DNA from: an uncultured Coprococcus sp.
GTDB taxonomy: Bacteria; Bacillota; Clostridia; Lachnospirales; Lachnospiraceae
DNA length: 16,012 bases
Reading direction: 5' to 3'
NCBI GenBank assembly: GCA_900548315.1
Contig: URJU01000031.1
Location: 1 to 16,012 of the forward strand
Under the pieces are notes generated by a model. That model was not told the origin of the DNA. It made no database searches and was given only the letters and a program-made list of their open reading frames with translations. This document shows positions 7,957 to 15,561 of the stretch, in pieces; the first letter of the stretch is position 1, and each line of letters begins with the position of its first letter. The position numbers and the translations under genes were made by a program.

Positions 7957-8090
7957 TGTGCAGACGCATGAAAAACGCTACACGCGGCGTCTGCATGACA
8001 TGTCGTCAAGCTATGCTTGATGACCTACGCGCACATCAGTGCGTTTCCATTCTTCACAAGAAATCTCCCACTTCGTGGGGCCTTCTTATG
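7957..8090. repeat. Palindromic element with four hairpins in the grpE-dnaK spacer
   Basis: The 187-nt gap between grpE and dnaK (7908-8094) is far longer than other gaps in this operon. It holds, in plus orientation: (A) TGCAGACGC at 7959-7967 with GCGTCTGCA at 7987-7995, enclosing a small CGC/GCG hairpin; (B) GTCGTCAAGC at 8002-8011 with GCTTGATGAC at 8015-8024, loop TAT; (C) CGCAC at 8030-8034 with GTGCG at 8039-8043, loop ATCA; (D) CACAAGAA at 8055-8062 with TTCTTATG at 8083-8090, enclosing CCCAC/GTGGG around a 3-nt loop. Hairpin D lies immediately after the grpE stop in the mRNA but has no T tract, so it is not a standard terminator. The chain of hairpins, filling nearly all the spacer, suggests an inserted REP- or MITE-like sequence or a structured RNA that tunes grpE/dnaK levels. 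I cannot tell which from one copy. Confidence 0.6.
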
Positions 8091-8094
8091 AAAG

Positions 8095-8760
8095 TTAGTT
8101 TGCTACCTTTACCATGCTGAATCTGAGTACCTGATCCTTGTACATATATCCTTTCTGCATCTCTTCAACGATGACATTCTCTTCGTAGTTGTCGTCTTCA
8201 ATATGCATCACGGCATTGTGATATGTTGGGTCAAACTGTTGTCCCGCACAGTCCATAGGCTTAACGCCTATGCTATCCAATGAAGTCATAAGCTGTTTAT
8301 ATATATTCGCAACTCCTGACTCAAATGGTCTGCTTTTTTCATCCTCAGGTATGGCTGCGAGTGCTCTCTCAAAGTTATCTACTACTGGAAGTAATTTCTC
8401 AAGTACTCCCTTCGCACCTATGTCGTACAGTTTCCCTGATTCTTTTTCATTTCTCTGTCTAATATTCTCACACTCTGCGAGAAGTCTTGTATATTTAGTT
8501 TCTGCATCCTTGCAGCGCTCCTTGAGTTTCTCATTCTCCTCGCGCAGTGCCTTTCCGCCACGCCTGTTTTCCTTTGCAACATGCTGCGGCTTTGCGGTCT
8601 CTGCCTGGTCCTCTGGAACGTTAACTGTCTCAGTTACATCCACCGATGATTCTGAACTGTCTTTTATCTCTGCTGAAGCATCTCCAACTATTGTCTCAGA
8701 AGCGGTCTGCTCTGTCTTGACTTTCTTGTCGGATGCATTGCTGTTATTGCTGTCAGCCAT
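8095..8760 (-). CDS. grpE: GrpE, nucleotide exchange factor of DnaK
   Basis: Releases ADP from DnaK to reset the chaperone cycle. The 221-aa protein has a poorly conserved, acidic and Ser/Thr-rich N-terminus (about 1-65), a long charged helix likely to form the dimeric coiled coil (about 70-110), the conserved LPVVDNFERAL (124-134), and a C-terminal beta domain with GQQFDPTYHNAVM (163-175) and the closing MQKGYMYKDQVLRFSMVKVAN segment. AGGAGG lies 7 nt before the ATG. It starts 37 nt after the hrcA stop, in the usual hrcA-grpE-dnaK-dnaJ order, so it falls under the CIRCE-controlled promoter. Confidence 0.97.
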   Translation of the reverse strand: MADSNNSNASDKKVKTEQTASETIVGDASAEIKDSSESSVDVTETVNVPEDQAETAKPQHVAKENRRGGKALREENEKLKERCKDAETKYTRLLAECENIRQRNEKESGKLYDIGAKGVLEKLLPVVDNFERALAAIPEDEKSRPFESGVANIYKQLMTSLDSIGVKPMDCAGQQFDPTYHNAVMHIEDDNYEENVIVEEMQKGYMYKDQVLRFSMVKVAN

Positions 8761-8797
8761 TACATATCCTCCTATTCATATTCAAATTCTCATATGC

Positions 8798-9838
8798 CTA
8801 ACCATTGCTGTTAAATATATCATCAAGCTCTCCGGTAAGTTCCTTGAGCATTGTTACCACTTTCTTGTAATCCATTCTCTTAGGGCCTATGATTCCAATA
8901 GTCCCCTTTGCACCCTCCGGCATCTTGTATGTCGCTGTTACAAGGGAACAGTCTTTCAGGTTTTCATCACTGTTTTCCTGTCCTATGAGTATCTGTATGT
9001 CTCCATCCTGCTGGATGACATCCTCCACATGCTTTGCAAATTCTTCCTTATCCTCTATATCCTCCAGCGTTCCCAGCAGCTTTTCAGCTGACGAAGAATT
9101 CGCAAGTTCCGGATACTTTAGAACGTTTGTTGCGCCGCTTGTGTACACCTTCAGATCATCTGCCTCATGGATCGCCTCCATGATTCCCTGGAATATTGTC
9201 TCCAAGATCTCTGCATATTCTCCTGCCTGCCTTTTCATAGTCTGTATAAGCTCAAGGTTTATATCTGAAAGTGCAGCACCCTGAAGGAATGTGTTGAGCA
9301 AAATATTGAATTTTAGTATCTCTTCATTCTTCAGACTGTAAGAAGTCTTTATCAGCTTATTCTTGACTATGTTGCCATCTACCATAATAACTGCCAGCAT
9401 CGTGGTTTCATCGACCTGTGACAGCTGGATAAATTTCACTGTATTGTTGTACTGTGGCATGGTAACCAGTGTTGCATACTGTGTATTCGCAGCAAGCACC
9501 TTTGCTACCTGTTTCAAGAGTTTCTCAAGCTTGTCGACTCTCTGCAGAAGATTCTCTCTCTCCTCCTGATCCCCGGCACGTTCTTCCTCTCTGTCTGCCA
9601 TAATACTGTCAACATAAAATCTGTAACCGGCATCCGTTGGCACCCTTCCAGCCGATGCGTGCGGCTGACATATATAACCCATCTCCTCCAGATCCGCCAT
9701 CTCATTTCTGATGGTTGCTGGGCTGACATTCATATCTGCCAGCTTTGATATGGTCCTCGATCCAACCGGTTCGCCAGTCTCAAGGTAGTTAGAAACGATT
9801 GCTTTAAGAATTCTGACTTTTCTCTCGTCAAGTTCCAT
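8798..9838 (-). CDS. hrcA: HrcA, heat-shock repressor
   Basis: Repressor that binds the CIRCE inverted repeat and shuts off dnaK (and usually groE) operons; its activity is known to depend on GroEL/ES in Bacillus. The 346-aa protein begins with a winged helix-turn-helix: MELDERKVRILKAIV, PVGSRTISK (24-32), SPATIRNEMADLEEMGYI (39-56) and PHASAGRVPTDAGYRFYVD (59-77) are family hallmarks. The rest is the GAF-like and dimerisation region, with the typical IGPKRMDY near the C-terminus. The ribosome site AAAGGA lies about 8 nt before the ATG. It is the first gene after a perfect CIRCE, so it represses its own operon. Confidence 0.98.
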   Translation of the reverse strand: MELDERKVRILKAIVSNYLETGEPVGSRTISKLADMNVSPATIRNEMADLEEMGYICQPHASAGRVPTDAGYRFYVDSIMADREEERAGDQEERENLLQRVDKLEKLLKQVAKVLAANTQYATLVTMPQYNNTVKFIQLSQVDETTMLAVIMVDGNIVKNKLIKTSYSLKNEEILKFNILLNTFLQGAALSDINLELIQTMKRQAGEYAEILETIFQGIMEAIHEADDLKVYTSGATNVLKYPELANSSSAEKLLGTLEDIEDKEEFAKHVEDVIQQDGDIQILIGQENSDENLKDCSLVTATYKMPEGAKGTIGIIGPKRMDYKKVVTMLKELTGELDDIFNSNG

Positions 9839-9877
9839 ACTATCATTCCTTTTGTCTGTTACTTGTTTTTTGTTTTA

Positions 9878-9904
9878 TTAGCACTCAATATATTCGAGTG
9901 CTAA
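9878..9904. promoter_or_regulatory. CIRCE operator (HrcA binding site)
   Basis: TTAGCACTC at 9878-9886, a 9-nt spacer, then GAGTGCTAA at 9896-9904: all 18 consensus positions match. It lies 40-66 nt upstream of hrcA and just downstream of the predicted -10, so bound HrcA would block initiation and the repeat would also be present in the mRNA leader. Confidence 0.98.
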
Positions 9905-9915
9905 CCACTAAACAT

Positions 9916-9944
9916 AATCTAACACCGCCGACCCTTTTTGTCAA
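9916..9944 (-). promoter_or_regulatory. Sigma-A promoter of the hrcA-grpE-dnaK-dnaJ operon
   Basis: On the minus strand, a perfect TTGACA -35 (9944-9939) is followed after 17 nt by TAGATT (9921-9916; 4 of 6 consensus positions). GATTAT with a 19-nt spacer is an alternative -10. The predicted start falls at about 9909, right beside the CIRCE. It lies between the hemW stop (9973) and the operator. I saw no hairpin terminator after hemW, so read-through from hemW is also possible. Confidence 0.75.
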
Positions 9945-9972
9945 CAAAATAACGAATCTTTTTGTGATTTTT

Positions 9973-11256
9973 TTATCTATCCTCTATCAAAAAATCTGCC
10001 AGGATCATGTTGCTGACATCTATCCCTTTTTTAGTGAGATGTATTATGCCATGGTCATCTTCAAGGTGACCTGAGGCTGTGTATTTGTCTATGACGGAAC
10101 CGTAAATGTCGTAGATGGAATGTCCAAAACAGTCGTTGAATTTTTCGGCACTCACCCCGGATATCATACGCAGCCCAAGGAACATATATTCCTCCATCAG
10201 TCTGTCTGCATTGAGTTCCTCATCAACTGATCTCATTTTTTCCAGGAGATCTCTTACCTTGCCTGAATTTGCGACGGGATCTCCAAATGTGACAAGATCG
10301 TGACAGTTTTCCATTGTATCTATGTACTCACCTATGTCACTTGTGTTTGTATATCTGCGGCCATACAGAAATGATGCCGATCCAATACCGACACCTATGT
10401 ACTCACCGAGAGTCCAATAGACTATGTTGTGCCTGCACTCATATCCATGTCTGGCGTAATTGGATATCTCATATCTGTGATAACCGCCTGACTCCAAAAG
10501 TTTATTTGTTATGTCATACATTTCTCTGTCCACGTCTTCATTCGGGATCTTTGACAGCAGTTCCGGGGAACCGGCAAGCGGTGTACCCTCCTCCACTATC
10601 AGACTATACGAGGATATATGTTCTGGTTTGCACCTGAGAACCTTCTCCATCGTATCAAGATAGGAGCGCATGGTCTGTCCAGGTATGTCCGACATGAGAT
10701 CTATATTGATATTTCGAAATCCTGCCTCTCTCGCCATGTCAAATGCCGCCAGAAACTGGTCGTAATTGTGTATCCTCCCAAGCGCCTGAAGTTCTTCTTT
10801 CTGTGCAGACTGAAGTCCTATGCTCATCCTGTTTATTCCATTTGCAATATACTCTGCTGCCTTACGGCTGGTGAGTGTTCCAGGATTTACCTCTATGCTT
10901 ATCTCAGCATCCTCCGCTATATCAAATATATTTCTGATCGTCGACATTATAACTGTAATCTCATCAGCCTCAAGAATTGAAGGTGTTCCTCCGCCGATAT
11001 ATATGGTCTTTACCTCATGGGTCTCAGCAAGATATGCATAATTTCTGAGTTCTTCGCACAGAGCCTCTATATATTTTTCCCTATATACTCCGTACCCATC
11101 CATGCAGGACGCCCCCACCGGAAAGGACAGAAAATCGCAGTAGACACATTTCTTCACGCAGAAAGGTATGTGTATATATATGCTGAGTTCTCTTCTCTCA
11201 TAGCCCTGATCTGCAACTTTTTCATAGCCTGATTCAGTTTCCAAAATATCTATCAT
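9973..11256 (-). CDS. hemW: HemW, radical-SAM heme chaperone
   Basis: Member of the family long annotated as oxygen-independent coproporphyrinogen III oxidase-like; characterised HemW proteins bind heme and deliver it to respiratory enzymes. The 427-aa protein has IYIHIPFCVKKCVYCDF (26-42) with the radical-SAM cysteines Cys33, Cys37 and Cys40. The residue two after the last cysteine is Phe, where true HemN has a fourth cysteine; this supports HemW. YIGGGTPS is at 86-93, and the C-terminal HemN-like domain follows. It is longer than the usual 380 aa or so, mainly through about 25 N-terminal residues and an insert after the cluster motif. The start is supported by AGAGGA about 7 nt before the ATG. 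It sits between lepA and hrcA, as in B. subtilis. Whether this organism uses heme cannot be judged here. Confidence 0.93.
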   Translation of the reverse strand: MIDILETESGYEKVADQGYERRELSIYIHIPFCVKKCVYCDFLSFPVGASCMDGYGVYREKYIEALCEELRNYAYLAETHEVKTIYIGGGTPSILEADEITVIMSTIRNIFDIAEDAEISIEVNPGTLTSRKAAEYIANGINRMSIGLQSAQKEELQALGRIHNYDQFLAAFDMAREAGFRNINIDLMSDIPGQTMRSYLDTMEKVLRCKPEHISSYSLIVEEGTPLAGSPELLSKIPNEDVDREMYDITNKLLESGGYHRYEISNYARHGYECRHNIVYWTLGEYIGVGIGSASFLYGRRYTNTSDIGEYIDTMENCHDLVTFGDPVANSGKVRDLLEKMRSVDEELNADRLMEEYMFLGLRMISGVSAEKFNDCFGHSIYDIYGSVIDKYTASGHLEDDHGIIHLTKKGIDVSNMILADFLIEDR

Positions 11257-11303
11257 ATGATCATCCTCTTTTGTGTTTTATGTATTGACTTATCAACTGT
11301 ACA

Positions 11304-11351
11304 ACTGAAAAAAGCCGCTATTAAGAATTTTCTTATTAACGGCTTTTCAGT
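11304..11351 (-). terminator. Rho-independent terminator between lepA and hemW
   Basis: Long inverted repeat: on the plus strand ACTGAAAA at the left arm, GCCG (11314-11317) pairing with CGGC (11340-11343), and an A/T-rich inner stem (AAGAA/TTCTT) with few mismatches. Read on the minus strand it ends in CGGC followed by six T (11313-11308), the form of a terminator for lepA, 31 nt after the lepA stop. The hemW start is only about 48 nt further on, so hemW needs its own start site or partial read-through. No convincing hemW promoter was found in that short stretch. Confidence 0.85.
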
Positions 11352-11381
11352 GTATGCTGTTTTGATCTATTTGTATGTATC

Positions 11382-13196
11382 TTATTCCTCATCAAGTTTC
11401 AGCACTGACATAAATGCCTTCTGTGGTATCTCCACATTGCCGACCTGTCTCATTCGTTTCTTGCCCTCTTTCTGCTTTTCAAGGAGCTTTCTCTTACGGG
11501 AAATATCACCACCATAACACTTCGCAAGGACATCCTTTCTCATGGCCTTCACAGTCTCTCTGGCGATGACCTTGTTGCCTATGGCAGCCTGTATAGGAAT
11601 CTCAAACAGATGTCTCGGAATCTCTTCTTTGAGTTTCTCACACATCTTTCTTCCTCTTTCATAGGCCGTATCCTGATGTATGATGAATGACAGTGCATCC
11701 ACCTCTTCCTTATTGATAAGTATGTCTAGCTTGACAAGATCTGAGCGCACATACCCTTTCATCTCATAGTCAAACGATGCGTATCCCCTCGATCTAGATT
11801 TAAGCGCATCGAAGAAATCGTATATGATCTCATTTAGAGGAAGATCATACTTTAGGAGTGCTCTTGTCTCCTCCATGTACTCCATGCTCTTGTAGATTCC
11901 TCTTCTCTCCTGACAGAGCTGCATGATAGCACCTACAAATTCCGTTGTCACCATGATCTCCGCAGATACAAATGGCTCCTCCATGTACTCTATGCTGGAT
12001 GGATCGGGAAGATTTGATGGATTGGTGAGTTCCATAACATTGCCATCAGTGGTGTGAACCTTGTACACTACTCCAGGCGCAGTTGTTACCAGATCCAGAT
12101 TAAACTCTCTCTCAAGTCTCTCCTGGATTATCTCTAGATGAAGCAGTCCTAAAAATCCACATCTAAAACCAAATCCAAGCGCTATGGATGTCTCCGGTTC
12201 AAAGCTTAGTGCTGCATCGTTCAGCTGCAGCTTTTCAAGCGCATCCCTGAGATCCGGATACTTTGCACCGTCAGCAGGATATAATCCGCAGTACACCATC
12301 GGCTGTGCTTTCTTGTATCCGGGAAGTGCCTCCGCACACGGTCTGTCCGCCTGGGTAACTGTATCGCCTACCGTTGTATCCTTGACGTTCTTGAGACTGG
12401 CTGTTATGTAACCCACCATTCCGGCTGACAATTCATCACATGGAACGAATCTTCCAGCGCCAAATATACCTACCTCGACCACCTCAGCCTCAGCCTCTGT
12501 CGCTATCATCTTTATCATCGTTCCCTTGGACACGCATCCATCAAACACTCTGCAGAATATTATGACTCCCTTATATGAATCATAAAGGCTGTCAAATATA
12601 AGAGCCTTTAACGGTGCATTTGTATTACCGTGCGGTGCGGGTATCTTTGTCACAATCTGCTCCAGCACCTCTTCTATATTAATACCATTTTTTGCCGATA
12701 TCCTAGGGGCATCCTGTGCCTCTATACCGATCACATCCTCTATCTCGTTCACGACTCTCTCCGGATCGGCAGATGGCAGATCTATCTTGTTGATGACAGG
12801 CATTACATCCAGATCATGATCTATCGCAAGATATACATTCGCAAGAGTCTGAGCCTCTATTCCCTGAGCGGCATCCACCACCAATATGGCTCCCTCGCAT
12901 GCCGCAAGACTTCGCGACACCTCATAGTTGAAATCCACATGTCCTGGCGTATCTATGAGGTTAAATATGTACTCCTCACCATCACTGGCATTGTAAATGA
13001 TCCTGACGCACTGCGCCTTGATCGTTATTCCTCTTTCTCGCTCTAGATCCATATTGTCGAGAACCTGATTCTGCATCTCCCGGCTTGTGAGCGTACCGGT
13101 CTTCTCTATAATCCTGTCAGCAAGCGTAGACTTGCCGTGATCTATATGGGCAATTATACAAAAATTTCTAATCTTAGACTGATCTATATGCTCCAT
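11382..13196 (-). CDS. lepA: LepA, elongation factor 4 (ribosome back-translocase GTPase)
   Basis: Translational GTPase that acts on stalled or assembling ribosomes. From the chosen start the protein has 604 aa: P-loop AHIDHGKST (16-24), the G2 region RGITIK (55-60), DTPGH (82-86), NKID (136-139), then EF-G-like domains and the LepA-specific C-terminal domain ending near KLDEE. I chose the ATG at 13196-13194 because GGAGAG lies 5 nt before it and the translation then begins MEHIDQSKIRNFCIIAHIDH, like other LepA proteins. An ATG five codons further upstream (13211) has its purine-rich site too close and would add only MWRDN. Nothing in the motifs is missing. Confidence 0.97.
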   Translation of the reverse strand: MEHIDQSKIRNFCIIAHIDHGKSTLADRIIEKTGTLTSREMQNQVLDNMDLERERGITIKAQCVRIIYNASDGEEYIFNLIDTPGHVDFNYEVSRSLAACEGAILVVDAAQGIEAQTLANVYLAIDHDLDVMPVINKIDLPSADPERVVNEIEDVIGIEAQDAPRISAKNGINIEEVLEQIVTKIPAPHGNTNAPLKALIFDSLYDSYKGVIIFCRVFDGCVSKGTMIKMIATEAEAEVVEVGIFGAGRFVPCDELSAGMVGYITASLKNVKDTTVGDTVTQADRPCAEALPGYKKAQPMVYCGLYPADGAKYPDLRDALEKLQLNDAALSFEPETSIALGFGFRCGFLGLLHLEIIQERLEREFNLDLVTTAPGVVYKVHTTDGNVMELTNPSNLPDPSSIEYMEEPFVSAEIMVTTEFVGAIMQLCQERRGIYKSMEYMEETRALLKYDLPLNEIIYDFFDALKSRSRGYASFDYEMKGYVRSDLVKLDILINKEEVDALSFIIHQDTAYERGRKMCEKLKEEIPRHLFEIPIQAAIGNKVIARETVKAMRKDVLAKCYGGDISRKRKLLEKQKEGKKRMRQVGNVEIPQKAFMSVLKLDEE

Positions 13197-13238
13197 GTTA
13201 TCTCTCCACATCCTTATCCTGTTTACGCATTTGACGTT

Positions 13239-13268
13239 AATATATCATGTATTTATATTTGACTGCAA
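13239..13268 (-). promoter_or_regulatory. Possible lepA promoter
   Basis: On the minus strand, TTGCAG (13268-13263) is followed after 18 nt by TATATT (13244-13239). The -10 matches 5 of 6 consensus positions, but the -35 matches only the TTG. It lies in the 102-nt gap between the spoIIP stop and the lepA start, about 43 nt before the start codon. LepA is a constitutive gene downstream of a sporulation gene, so a separate vegetative promoter here is expected. Confidence 0.4.
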
Positions 13269-13278
13269 GAGAAAAGAT

Positions 13279-13304
13279 AAGTTTCTCATTCAGGTTTCTC
13301 ATTC
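13279..13304. repeat. 13-bp tandem duplication across the spoIIP stop codon
   Basis: Two adjacent 13-bp copies (13279-13291 and 13292-13304) differ at one base: AAGTTTCTCATTC and AGGTTTCTCATTC in plus orientation. The right-hand copy contains the spoIIP stop (13299-13301). It may be a local slippage duplication of the 3' end of the gene; no function is implied. Confidence 0.7.
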
Positions 13305-14441
13305 CAGCAATACCTTGGCAAGCATTGCAGCAAATGGCTCCATGGCATTTTTCGCTTCCTGAACTGTATTTGTCTGAGCGCCTATCTCAGCCAGCATTGC
13401 ATGCGGCATGAGATCCATATTGTACCTGCTGGTACTTATATAGATTTTCCTCATTATATCACCATAATTTCCCCTTCCCGCCAGATACGTCTGGAGTGCC
13501 AGTGCCATGTTGTCAACCTTATTGTCGTTGCTCCAATAATCTACATCGTTTCCCTCCTCATCACGGCACATTCCGTTAATAAGCATGATCTGCGCTGTAT
13601 CCTTTCCATTGACCTCCGTCACCAGATGTGTGTCATCCGGGACTCCATCCCTGTGGAGATCTATCATCACCTCAATCTCCGGATTCTCAGCAAGTATCTC
13701 CGACACGCCTTCCCGGGAATAATCATAGGAAGCATTTCTATCAAGAACACCTGTCATCATATCATACTCTGTGGTGTCGTGGTAAACCGGTATACCATAG
13801 GTATCTGTCAGTATGTCCGCAAGCTGCTGTCCAAGCCCAACAACCGTATCATCAACCTCACCGGATCGTGAATCAGCATATGACTCAGAACTGTGTGTGT
13901 GATATATCAGTACCTTATATCCTCCGGTACTCATATCAAGCGACATATCCTTTCCCAACAGATTTTCTGCATTGAGCTCATCGCTCTTTACGCACTTTGG
14001 ATAGGCCGCATTATAGCAATATGACAAAAGTGTATCTGAATCCATTCCAATATATGAACTTGATATATCTGCCATCGCAGGAACTGTGACCTCCGATCCT
14101 CTGCCAGTGCCTTTCTCTTCATACTCCCCCTTCGCCTCTGTAGTGTCCTGCTCTGCTGTGTCAAGTTTCCCGTCATTCTTAGCAGGATCAGGCTGATTGT
14201 TTATACCGTCACTACAGACATCTCTGACCTGTGTCTCCCAATAGTTTACATAATCTTCAACATCCGTATCCCTCTCTTCTCTGACTTTCCCTTCTGAATT
14301 TATATCCGTCCTCTCATAAATGCCCCTGTATATCATCTGCCATAACCTGTCTGCGTCCTCCGTCTGTATAAGTATTCCGGCACATACCATAATAAACCAT
14401 GCCAGCACATATAATACCTTGTCTCTTATTTTCTTATTCAT
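13299..14441 (-). CDS. spoIIP: SpoIIP, stage II sporulation peptidoglycan hydrolase
   Basis: Amidase/endopeptidase that works with SpoIID and SpoIIM to thin septal peptidoglycan and drive engulfment of the forespore. From the ATG at 14441 the protein is 380 aa: a single N-terminal membrane segment (about 9-26), an acidic, Lys/Glu/Asp-rich low-complexity linker (about 45-120), and the catalytic domain with YHTHSSESY (180-188), MIDLHRDG (259-266) and AEIGAQTNTVQEAKNAMEPFA (351-371), all typical of SpoIIP. GAGAGG lies 9 nt before this ATG. An in-frame TTG further upstream (14474) would add 11 residues but has no ribosome site. Expected regulation is by a mother-cell or forespore sigma factor; I could not find a convincing sigma-E or sigma-F site in the upstream gap. 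Confidence 0.93.
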   Translation of the reverse strand: MNKKIRDKVLYVLAWFIMVCAGILIQTEDADRLWQMIYRGIYERTDINSEGKVREERDTDVEDYVNYWETQVRDVCSDGINNQPDPAKNDGKLDTAEQDTTEAKGEYEEKGTGRGSEVTVPAMADISSSYIGMDSDTLLSYCYNAAYPKCVKSDELNAENLLGKDMSLDMSTGGYKVLIYHTHSSESYADSRSGEVDDTVVGLGQQLADILTDTYGIPVYHDTTEYDMMTGVLDRNASYDYSREGVSEILAENPEIEVMIDLHRDGVPDDTHLVTEVNGKDTAQIMLINGMCRDEEGNDVDYWSNDNKVDNMALALQTYLAGRGNYGDIMRKIYISTSRYNMDLMPHAMLAEIGAQTNTVQEAKNAMEPFAAMLAKVLLE

Positions 14442-14511
14442 AACCACACACCTCTCAGAAAAGATCAGCAGCAAATTCTATTATTCAAGTATATGTGTGC
14501 AGTAATTAAAA

Positions 14512-14530
14512 CATGACCAGAAACCTCATG
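14512..14530 (-). terminator. Weak terminator-like hairpin after gpr
   Basis: In the 137-nt gap between gpr and spoIIP, on the minus strand CATGA (14530-14526) pairs with TCATG (14516-14512) around a 9-nt loop and is followed by four T. The stem is only 5 bp. The rest of the gap shows no clear promoter or other signal. Confidence 0.3.
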
Positions 14531-14578
14531 CCATTCAAGGACAAACATCCACCATAATCTCAAATGATCTAATCTATT

Positions 14579-15481
14579 CTATAGGGTAAGTGAATTTATC
14601 GCCTCTGAAATAGTATAACTTATCCTTTTCACTAGCTCGTCTATGTTTTTGGGTGTCACAAACATATCTGCCATGTCCTCATCTATCAGACTTCTCGCTA
14701 TTTGGTATCTCTGTCCCTCTGTGAATTCTCTCATTATCTTTCTGCCATATGCCTCGTTGAATACATCCGCGACCTCATCCAGGGAGTCATCTATGATCGA
14801 AGGAACAGATATGACCGTGGGAACTCCAAGTGCAATGACTCTCCTGCCCAGATTGGCAGCGCTCAATGTCTTACGGTTATTTCCAACCCCCGATCCCGGA
14901 CTTATCCCAGTGTCTGTTATCTGTATGGTGGTGTTCAGACGCTTGCTGCTCCTCGCCGCCAGCGCATCCACAGCTATCACAGCATCCGCATCGATCTTTT
15001 CACATATTCCCCTTACTATATCCAGTGTCTCAATCCCTGTCTGCGCCATTACACCCGGACATATTGCACTCAGAGTGATTCCTTCCTTCGGTGTTGGTTC
15101 CAGATGTCTCGTTATAAACAGATTGTCCACCACAAGCGGTCCTATGGAATCCGGAGTCACCTGCCTGTTTCCAAGCCCCACAACCAGTATATTGTCACAT
15201 TCCCCGACAAGCAGTCTTAGTTTCCCGCCAAGTTCATCCCTTATCATTTCGTTTATAGTCTCATCTGGCTCCTTTAAGTGTCTGCTCTCGATAGTTATAT
15301 ATCTCCCCTTTGCCTTCCCAAGACTCTTTTCCCCTGTTTCATTTAACACATCTATCGTGGTCGTCCTTATACTTTTATCATCGTTTATTGATGTCTTTAC
15401 ACGAACACCCTCCATGTCTGTATTTCCTTGAACGCTCTCCCTCATCTCTATCGCAAGATCAGTACGAATCTCCCTGTTCAT
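14579..15481 (-). CDS. gpr: GPR, germination (spore) protease
   Basis: Aspartic-type endopeptidase (MEROPS A25) that degrades the small acid-soluble spore proteins when spores germinate. The 300-aa protein has IRTDLAIE at its N-terminus, matching the self-processing site of the Bacillus zymogen, VVGLGNRQVTPDSIGP (100-115) with the catalytic-region Asp111, CPGVMAQTGIET (141-152), and TTIQITDTGISPGSGVGN (184-201) with Asp190; these two aspartates correspond to the catalytic pair in the family. If processing occurs after Asp8, the propeptide is only 8 residues, shorter than the 15-16 of Bacillus. AGGAGG lies 7 nt before the ATG. Expected expression is in the forespore under sigma-G; a candidate site is described separately. 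Its place beside spoIIP is conserved in Firmicutes. Confidence 0.95.
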   Translation of the reverse strand: MNREIRTDLAIEMRESVQGNTDMEGVRVKTSINDDKSIRTTTIDVLNETGEKSLGKAKGRYITIESRHLKEPDETINEMIRDELGGKLRLLVGECDNILVVGLGNRQVTPDSIGPLVVDNLFITRHLEPTPKEGITLSAICPGVMAQTGIETLDIVRGICEKIDADAVIAVDALAARSSKRLNTTIQITDTGISPGSGVGNNRKTLSAANLGRRVIALGVPTVISVPSIIDDSLDEVADVFNEAYGRKIMREFTEGQRYQIARSLIDEDMADMFVTPKNIDELVKRISYTISEAINSLTL

Positions 15482-15517
15482 ATCACGCCTCCTAAAACCT
15501 GTCCATCTATTAATCTA

Positions 15518-15561
15518 AAATACCCCCACAGATACCATATTATGTATCTGTGGGGGTATTT
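15518..15561. terminator. Perfect 18-bp inverted repeat between the 103-aa gene and gpr
   Basis: 15518-15535 pairs without mismatch with 15544-15561 around the 8-nt loop CATATTAT; each arm is AT-AT at the base, then CCCCC/GGGGG and a mixed tip. On the minus strand the stem ends in GGGGGTATTTTAG, with four T, so it fits a terminator for the 103-aa gene, about 47 nt past its stop. The arm ends in TATTT on both strands, so it could act either way. Confidence 0.75.

Noticed and set aside
7908..8094. CRISPR array or tRNA in the grpE-dnaK spacer
   Set aside because: The repeated parts are inverted, not direct repeats with spacers, and no cloverleaf with a TTC arm can be drawn.
7935..8120. 61-codon plus-strand ORF in the grpE-dnaK spacer
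   Set aside because: It reads straight through the hairpins and into grpE, with no good ribosome site. More likely a chance frame in a palindromic element.
8270..9091. 273-codon open frame antisense to grpE and the end of hrcA
   Set aside because: Overlaps two well-supported genes and their junction; composition is Ser/Leu/Phe-rich with no known motif.
13197..13211. Upstream ATG for lepA adding MWRDN
   Set aside because: Its purine-rich site is too close, and the added residues do not belong to the LepA N-terminus; the ATG at 13196 has GGAGAG well placed.
14442..14474. TTG start for spoIIP at 14474
   Set aside because: No ribosome site; the ATG at 14441 is preceded by GAGAGG and followed directly by the membrane segment.
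14643..15431. 262-codon open frame antisense to gpr
   Set aside because: Lies wholly within gpr, whose protein motifs are clear; the antisense product is low-complexity Ser/Leu/Pro-rich.
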